DNA from: Deltaproteobacteria bacterium
Lineage (GTDB): Bacteria > Desulfobacterota > Desulfobacteria > Desulfobacterales > UBA11574
Assembly: GCA_019313025.1 (NCBI GenBank)
Contig: JAFDCA010000584.1
Span: 1-9,091 of the forward strand
DNA length: 9,091 nucleotides
Direction: 5' to 3'
The notes under the pieces are model-generated. The model saw only the letters and a list, made by a program, of their open reading frames with translations. It was not told the origin of the DNA and made no database searches. The position numbers and the translations under genes are program-made. Shown one piece after another: positions 5,693-9,091 of the stretch (position 1 is its first letter; every line of letters begins with the position of its first letter).

Positions 5693-6220
5693 ATGATAAA
5701 AAAACTGGCCAAAAGAGAGAAATACGCTGTCTATGCCCTATCGGGTGCTATCCTCTTGTTTCTTTTAATTCGATTGATCGTCTTTCCATCAATCGACAAA
5801 AGAAAGCGGTTGAAAAGGATACTTCAGGTTAAAGAAAATGAAATTTTGGAAATGATCGCACTGAAGTCCGAATACAACGCTTTAGAGAAAAGAACAAATT
5901 TAGCAAAAGTACATTTTGAAAACAGGGAACAGGGATTTACGCTCTTTTCCTTTCTCGATCGTCTCACGGGTCAGGCAAGAATAAAAGAATATGTAACATA
6001 TATGAAGCCTTCAACAACTGTTCAAAAAAACAATTCGTACAAAATTTCTCAGGTTGAAATGCAGTTTAAGGGTTTAACTTTAAAGCAATTGACCAATTAC
6101 TTACACATGGTCGAAACATCAAAAAACATGGTACACATCAAAAGACTTTCAATTTCAAAGACAGGCAAACAAGAAGGTTTTGTAGATGCTGTTTTGCAGG
6201 TTGAAACGGTTGAAAAATAA
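5693..6220 (+). CDS. gspM: Type II secretion inner-membrane platform protein GspM
   Basis: The 175-residue product has a short basic cytoplasmic N-terminus (MIKKLAKREK), one transmembrane helix at about 11-31 (YAVYALSGAILLFLLIRLIV), a charged helical linker likely to be coiled coil (about 33-75), and a C-terminal ferredoxin-like domain (about 80-175). In that domain, VEMQFKGLTLKQLTNYLHMVE and the following HIKRLSIS strand match GspM/PilO-type folds. GspM dimerises with GspL and helps couple the platform to pseudopilus assembly. Sequence identity in this family is low, so the call leans on topology, size and position directly after gspL. No Shine-Dalgarno is visible. The ATG is chosen because it gives the usual N-terminal topology. 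The stop overlaps the gspN start by one base (TAATG). Confidence 0.9.
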   Translation: MIKKLAKREKYAVYALSGAILLFLLIRLIVFPSIDKRKRLKRILQVKENEILEMIALKSEYNALEKRTNLAKVHFENREQGFTLFSFLDRLTGQARIKEYVTYMKPSTTVQKNNSYKISQVEMQFKGLTLKQLTNYLHMVETSKNMVHIKRLSISKTGKQEGFVDAVLQVETVEK

Positions 6221-7092
6221 TGATGAAGAATACCCCGAAATGGCTGTTTTATTCCATCTATGTTTTAGTGGCTATCGTATTTTTCATTTATTACCTGTTT
6301 CCGTCAGAAAAATTAAAAAACTATGTAATGTCTGGTTTCAACAAACTTAATTCCGATATAAACATTCGTATTGATCATATAAGTCCGGCTTTCCCACTTG
6401 GTTTAAAGTTATATAAAGTAAACTTTTATCACATGGACAATGCATTACTTGAAAGCGAGCAGATTAAAGTTGTTCCAAATATTTTGTCATTATTCCGTTC
6501 TAAAATCATTTTTTTTTTCAAGGGAAGAGCCTTTGAAGGGATTTTGGAAGGCAAAGGAGAGTTCATTAAAGGTAGGCCAGACCAAAATGTTATCATTGAG
6601 GGTCAATTTAATAACATTAATGCAAAAGAAATATCTGTTGTTAAACAGTTTCTTGGACGTAATTTAACCGGAATACTTGAAGGAAACTTCACCTATCGTA
6701 ATGACGAAAAATTGGGTAGAAATTTAAGGACAAGTTTTATCATTTCAGACGGTGAGATAGAACTTTTAACACCTGTTTTCAAGCTCGAAAATATATATTT
6801 TAGTAAAATTGAAACTGAAATGACGTTGGAAAATAAAAGGCTTAAAGTAAAAAGATGCCTTATTGAGGCAAGTCCGCTGGATGGTAACGTGTCCGGTCTT
6901 GTTAATTTAAAGGAACCTTTTGGACAAAGTTATTTAAGACTTTTAGGCATCATCAAACCAAACCAAGAATTTCTTTCAGAACTGGGAAAAGAGCTTCCGA
7001 CACATTTATTGCCTGAAGAAATATTTAGCAAAAGAGTGGTCCGAATCCGAATTTATGGTACATTGGACGAACCCCGTTTTTTTCTGGACTAA
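6220..7092 (+). CDS. gspN: GspN, AsmA-like type II secretion accessory protein
   Basis: The 290-residue product has an N-terminal membrane anchor (about 8-27) and a long beta-rich periplasmic part. It resembles the GspN family found in deltaproteobacterial and leptospiral T2SS clusters. The pattern FPLGLKLYKVNFY, then LLESEQIKVVPNILSLFRSK, then GRAFEGILEGKGEF (about 58-115) is like an AsmA-type repeat, and DEPRFFL closes the protein. GspN is not part of every T2SS and its role is unsettled; it has not been essential where tested in enterobacterial systems. It is translationally coupled to gspM (TAATG overlap; a second ATG follows at once). A run of ten T at 6509-6518 encodes Ile-Phe-Phe-Phe and could be slippage-prone. 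The family call is good; the function is inferred. Confidence 0.85.
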   Translation: MMKNTPKWLFYSIYVLVAIVFFIYYLFPSEKLKNYVMSGFNKLNSDINIRIDHISPAFPLGLKLYKVNFYHMDNALLESEQIKVVPNILSLFRSKIIFFFKGRAFEGILEGKGEFIKGRPDQNVIIEGQFNNINAKEISVVKQFLGRNLTGILEGNFTYRNDEKLGRNLRTSFIISDGEIELLTPVFKLENIYFSKIETEMTLENKRLKVKRCLIEASPLDGNVSGLVNLKEPFGQSYLRLLGIIKPNQEFLSELGKELPTHLLPEEIFSKRVVRIRIYGTLDEPRFFLD

Positions 7093-7146
7093 TCATGACT
7101 TTGCGGATGATAAATTCAATTTTTTTAATTCAATTAAATTGAGATC

Positions 7147-7986
7147 ATGAAACGATATCTTGCCATTTTGAATATTCTGTTTATTACTGGCATGGTTTTT
7201 TTTGTGGTGAAAATCTTTTATAAAATTGCCACAGCCAATATCGATGTTAGTTCTTCTTCAAAAGAAGCATCCAGACATCTTGTCCCAAATAATAGTATAA
7301 CGCAACACGGGCTGTCTCATTACCAAGCGATTATTGAACGCAATTTGTTTAAAACAAAAACAGAAACCGGAGCTGGTCCCGACAAACTCGATTTAGAAAC
7401 CCTTAAGCCCACGGATCTAAAGTTAAACCTGTTGGGGACCATTACGGGTGATAAAAAAGAAGCCTATGCCGTCATTGAAGATACTGCTTTAAAGAAACAG
7501 GATCTTTACAGAATCGGGGACACCATCCAAAATGCAACGATTAAGATAATCTTAAGAGAAAAGGTGGTGCTGAATGTTAACGGTAAAGATGAAATATTAG
7601 GGATAGAGAAGGTTAGCGGTGGTCAAGAAATTGGAAAACCGGCTACGAATTTGGATACTGCAAGTTCTCAGAATATCACCGTAAACCGTTCCCAGATAGA
7701 TACAGCCATTAAAGATGTCAATACCCTTATGAAACAGATAAGGATACGACCCAATTTTAAAAATGGTAAACCTGACGGTTTCCGTTTGACAGGTATCAGA
7801 CCAAACTCCATTTTTTATAAAATGGGTTTGAAAAGCGGGGATATCATCATGGGTGTGGACGGTAAAGATATCGAATCTGTTGATGATGCTTTAAAATTTT
7901 ATCAAAGCTTGCAGTCATCCTCCAAAGTCCAGCTTCAGATAAAACGAAGGGGTCGGCTCAAAAACATTGACTATCATATTGAATAA
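7147..7986 (+). CDS. gspC: Type II secretion inner-membrane coupling protein GspC, PDZ-containing
   Basis: The 279-residue product has a transmembrane anchor at about 5-25. A Ser/Thr-rich linker is followed by the homology region (about 58-157), which starts HYQAIIERNLFKT, continues LKLNLLGTITGDKKEAYAVI and has YRIGDTI at 121-127. A C-terminal PDZ domain (about 190-279) includes GFRLTGIRPNSIFYKMGL and GDIIMGVDGKDI. The homology region contacts the secretin N0 domain, while the PDZ domain is tied to substrate choice and complex assembly. Length and domain order are normal. It lies 54 bp after gspN and well before gspD, so C and D stay adjacent although they follow N here. The ribosome-binding site is weak (GAGAT, 2-3 nt away). 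A 15-codon frame (7095-7142) ends 4 nt before the start. Confidence 0.96.
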   Translation: MKRYLAILNILFITGMVFFVVKIFYKIATANIDVSSSSKEASRHLVPNNSITQHGLSHYQAIIERNLFKTKTETGAGPDKLDLETLKPTDLKLNLLGTITGDKKEAYAVIEDTALKKQDLYRIGDTIQNATIKIILREKVVLNVNGKDEILGIEKVSGGQEIGKPATNLDTASSQNITVNRSQIDTAIKDVNTLMKQIRIRPNFKNGKPDGFRLTGIRPNSIFYKMGLKSGDIIMGVDGKDIESVDDALKFYQSLQSSSKVQLQIKRRGRLKNIDYHIE

Positions 7987-8254
7987 ACGATAAATATATG
8001 ATATATTAAAAAGGTTGTTTACAATTTATTAATATTGGTATTTAAATGTATTTTTGATGAATTCGCAAAATTTCGAATTCATTTTGTTTTTTGTCTTATG
8101 GGATACATTTCAGGCGGCTAATTTTTGTAGTTTTGACGGACAGTTGAGTTCAGGCTGAGAACAACATGATTCTAATTTAACTAATTTGTTATGGAACCTC
8201 AATCTTTAAGCAATTCAAATTCGATTTTAATAATAACCCCCTGAAGAATCATCA
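7987..8254. other. gspC-gspD intergenic gap, 268 bp, terminator-bearing
   Basis: This is the longest gap in the window. The first part has an AT palindrome (AATATAT G ATATATT, 7993-8007) and a hairpin-plus-T-tract terminator. Downstream are TTGACG (8133-8138) and TCTAAT (8171-8176), but their spacing is far too long for one promoter, and I find no convincing promoter for gspD. A small bulged hairpin can form from GTT and GTTC with GAAC and AAC (8143-8165). A 17-codon frame, MEPQSLSNSNSILIITP (8191-8244), ends 10 nt before gspD. No RNA gene is recognised. Confidence 0.55.
8057..8097 (+). terminator. Likely intrinsic terminator between gspC and gspD
   Basis: ATGAATTCG (8057-8065) and CGAATTCAT (8074-8082) form a perfect 9-bp stem with an 8-nt loop. 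The stem is followed directly by a T-rich tail (8082-8097, 12 of 16 T). The stem is AT-rich (three G/C pairs), so termination may be partial. The mirror strand lacks a T-tail, so it acts, if at all, in the gene direction. It would separate gspC from gspD transcription or reduce read-through. Confidence 0.6.
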
Positions 8255-9091
8255 ATGATGAAATCATACGATCGCGGTTCAAACATTATAAGATACATAT
8301 TTACCTTCATTGTGCTGATATTGACATTGAATCTGTCAATGGGTGCTCAGGCAAAAAACTCAGGAAAGACCGCCAAACCATCAGATGACAAAAAAGTGAC
8401 ACAAGAGGAGCAAGGTTCGGAACGCTTCATTTCAATAGATTTCAACAATGTGGATATTAATGTTTTTATTAAATTTATCAGTGAGTTGACCTCAAGAAAT
8501 TTTGTTGTTGATCAACGTGTGCGTGGAAAAGTAACGATAATTTCACCCAGCAAAATTTCTGTCAAAGAAGCATACAAAGTGTTTGAATCAGTTCTGGAAG
8601 TCCATGGATTTACCACCATAAGATCCGGACAAGTGACCAAAATCGTTCCATCTCCTGATGCACGATCAAAAAACATTGAAACGCGGCTTAAAGAAGAGGC
8701 CGCCTCGCCGGAAGATCGTGTGGTCACTCAATTGATACCCTTAAAATTTGCAAGTTCATCTGAAATAAAAAAGTTATTCGCTCCACTGGTCTCCAAAAGC
8801 AGTGTCATACTGGATTACCCGCCAACAAATATGATAATTATAACAGATGTATATTCAAACATAAAACGATTGCTTCGAATCCTAAAAGCCATTGATGTGG
8901 CTGGCATGGGACAGGAGCTTTCCGTCATTCCACTCGAGTATGCTGAGGCCACAAAATTTGTTAAGATCCTTGATTCTATCTTTCAGGAAAGAAAAAGATC
9001 TAGAGCACAAAGCGCTTTATCGGACACCAAGTTTGTGGCCGATGAAAGGACCAATACCATTATCTTCATGGCCAGCGAGGTGGAAACGATA
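8255..9091 (+). CDS. gspD: Type II secretion outer-membrane secretin GspD, N-terminal part
   Basis: The gene is open at the right edge; 279 codons are visible. A signal peptide (residues 1-33, hydrophobic core 15-29, cleavage after AQA) exports it through Sec. There is no lipobox. A charged linker is followed by the N0 domain (about 57-135: FISIDFNNVDINVFIKFISE, then NFVVDQRVRGKVTII). N1 comes next (about 155-214: VTQLIPLKFASSSEIKKLF, then NMIIITDVYSNIKRLL) and then N2 (from about 220: LSVIPLEYAEATKFVKIL, then FVADERTNTIIFMAS). These periplasmic rings dock GspC; the membrane-embedded secretin core lies beyond the window. The second ATG (8258) is equally possible. GAAG at 8243-8246 is a weak ribosome-binding site, 8 nt before the first ATG. 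Confidence 0.96.
   Translation, partial: MMKSYDRGSNIIRYIFTFIVLILTLNLSMGAQAKNSGKTAKPSDDKKVTQEEQGSERFISIDFNNVDINVFIKFISELTSRNFVVDQRVRGKVTIISPSKISVKEAYKVFESVLEVHGFTTIRSGQVTKIVPSPDARSKNIETRLKEEAASPEDRVVTQLIPLKFASSSEIKKLFAPLVSKSSVILDYPPTNMIIITDVYSNIKRLLRILKAIDVAGMGQELSVIPLEYAEATKFVKILDSIFQERKRSRAQSALSDTKFVADERTNTIIFMASEVETI

Noticed and set aside
7113..7135. Direct repeat AATTCAATT in the gspN-gspC gap
   Set aside because: Low-complexity A/T sequence; two copies 14 bp apart are not informative.
8512..8727. Minus-strand open frame of 71 codons within gspD
   Set aside because: It lies wholly antisense to the well-supported N0/N1 coding region and has no recognisable features.

Overview
This AT-rich window is one co-directional (+ strand) type II secretion system (T2SS, general secretory pathway) cluster. 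It carries the last 42 codons of gspF, complete gspG, H, I, J, K, L, M, N and C, and the first 279 codons of gspD, which runs off the right end. The identifications rest on family hallmarks in the translations: prepilin cleavage sites, the NINTAD segment of GspK, the NFRKGPFA segment of GspL, the PDZ domain of GspC and the N-domains of GspD. The organism is probably a Gram-negative deltaproteobacterium (Desulfobacterota, perhaps Desulfobacterales). That is inferred from base composition, from the GspN type lying between gspM and gspC, and from an intergenic 8-bp repeat style I associate with that group. The sequence alone does not prove it.

Layout. Positions 1-129 hold the gspF tail (inner-membrane platform). 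Positions 205-1763 hold gspG (major pseudopilin), gspH and gspI. Positions 1933-3998 hold gspJ and gspK. Together G to K encode the pseudopilus, with an I-J-K tip expected. A sigma70-type promoter with perfect consensus hexamers lies at 4046-4074, followed by gspL, M, N and C (4103-7986), which encode the inner-membrane assembly platform and the link to the secretin. A likely intrinsic terminator at 8057-8097 separates gspC from gspD (8255 to the end), the outer-membrane secretin. Compared with the textbook order C-D-E-F-G-H-I-J-K-L-M-N, C and D here follow N, a circular permutation.

How it works together. GspF, L and M, with the ATPase GspE outside the window, form the platform that polymerises pseudopilins G to K. 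GspC reaches across the periplasm, its HR domain towards the secretin N-domains. GspD forms the outer-membrane channel. The prepilin peptidase GspO and any pilotin must be encoded elsewhere.

The intergenic gaps are unusually roomy (54-267 bp, except the gspM/gspN overlap) and hold most of the non-standard content. This includes inverted clusters of an 8-bp repeat and a perfect GC-rich hairpin between J and K, a small palindromic patch between L and M, a hairpin before gspH, and mini-ORFs ending at or near several start codons. I see no RNA gene, insertion sequence, CRISPR array or new defence or biosynthetic system. The window is essentially a well-formed T2SS locus, and the points of interest lie in its regulation and organisation.
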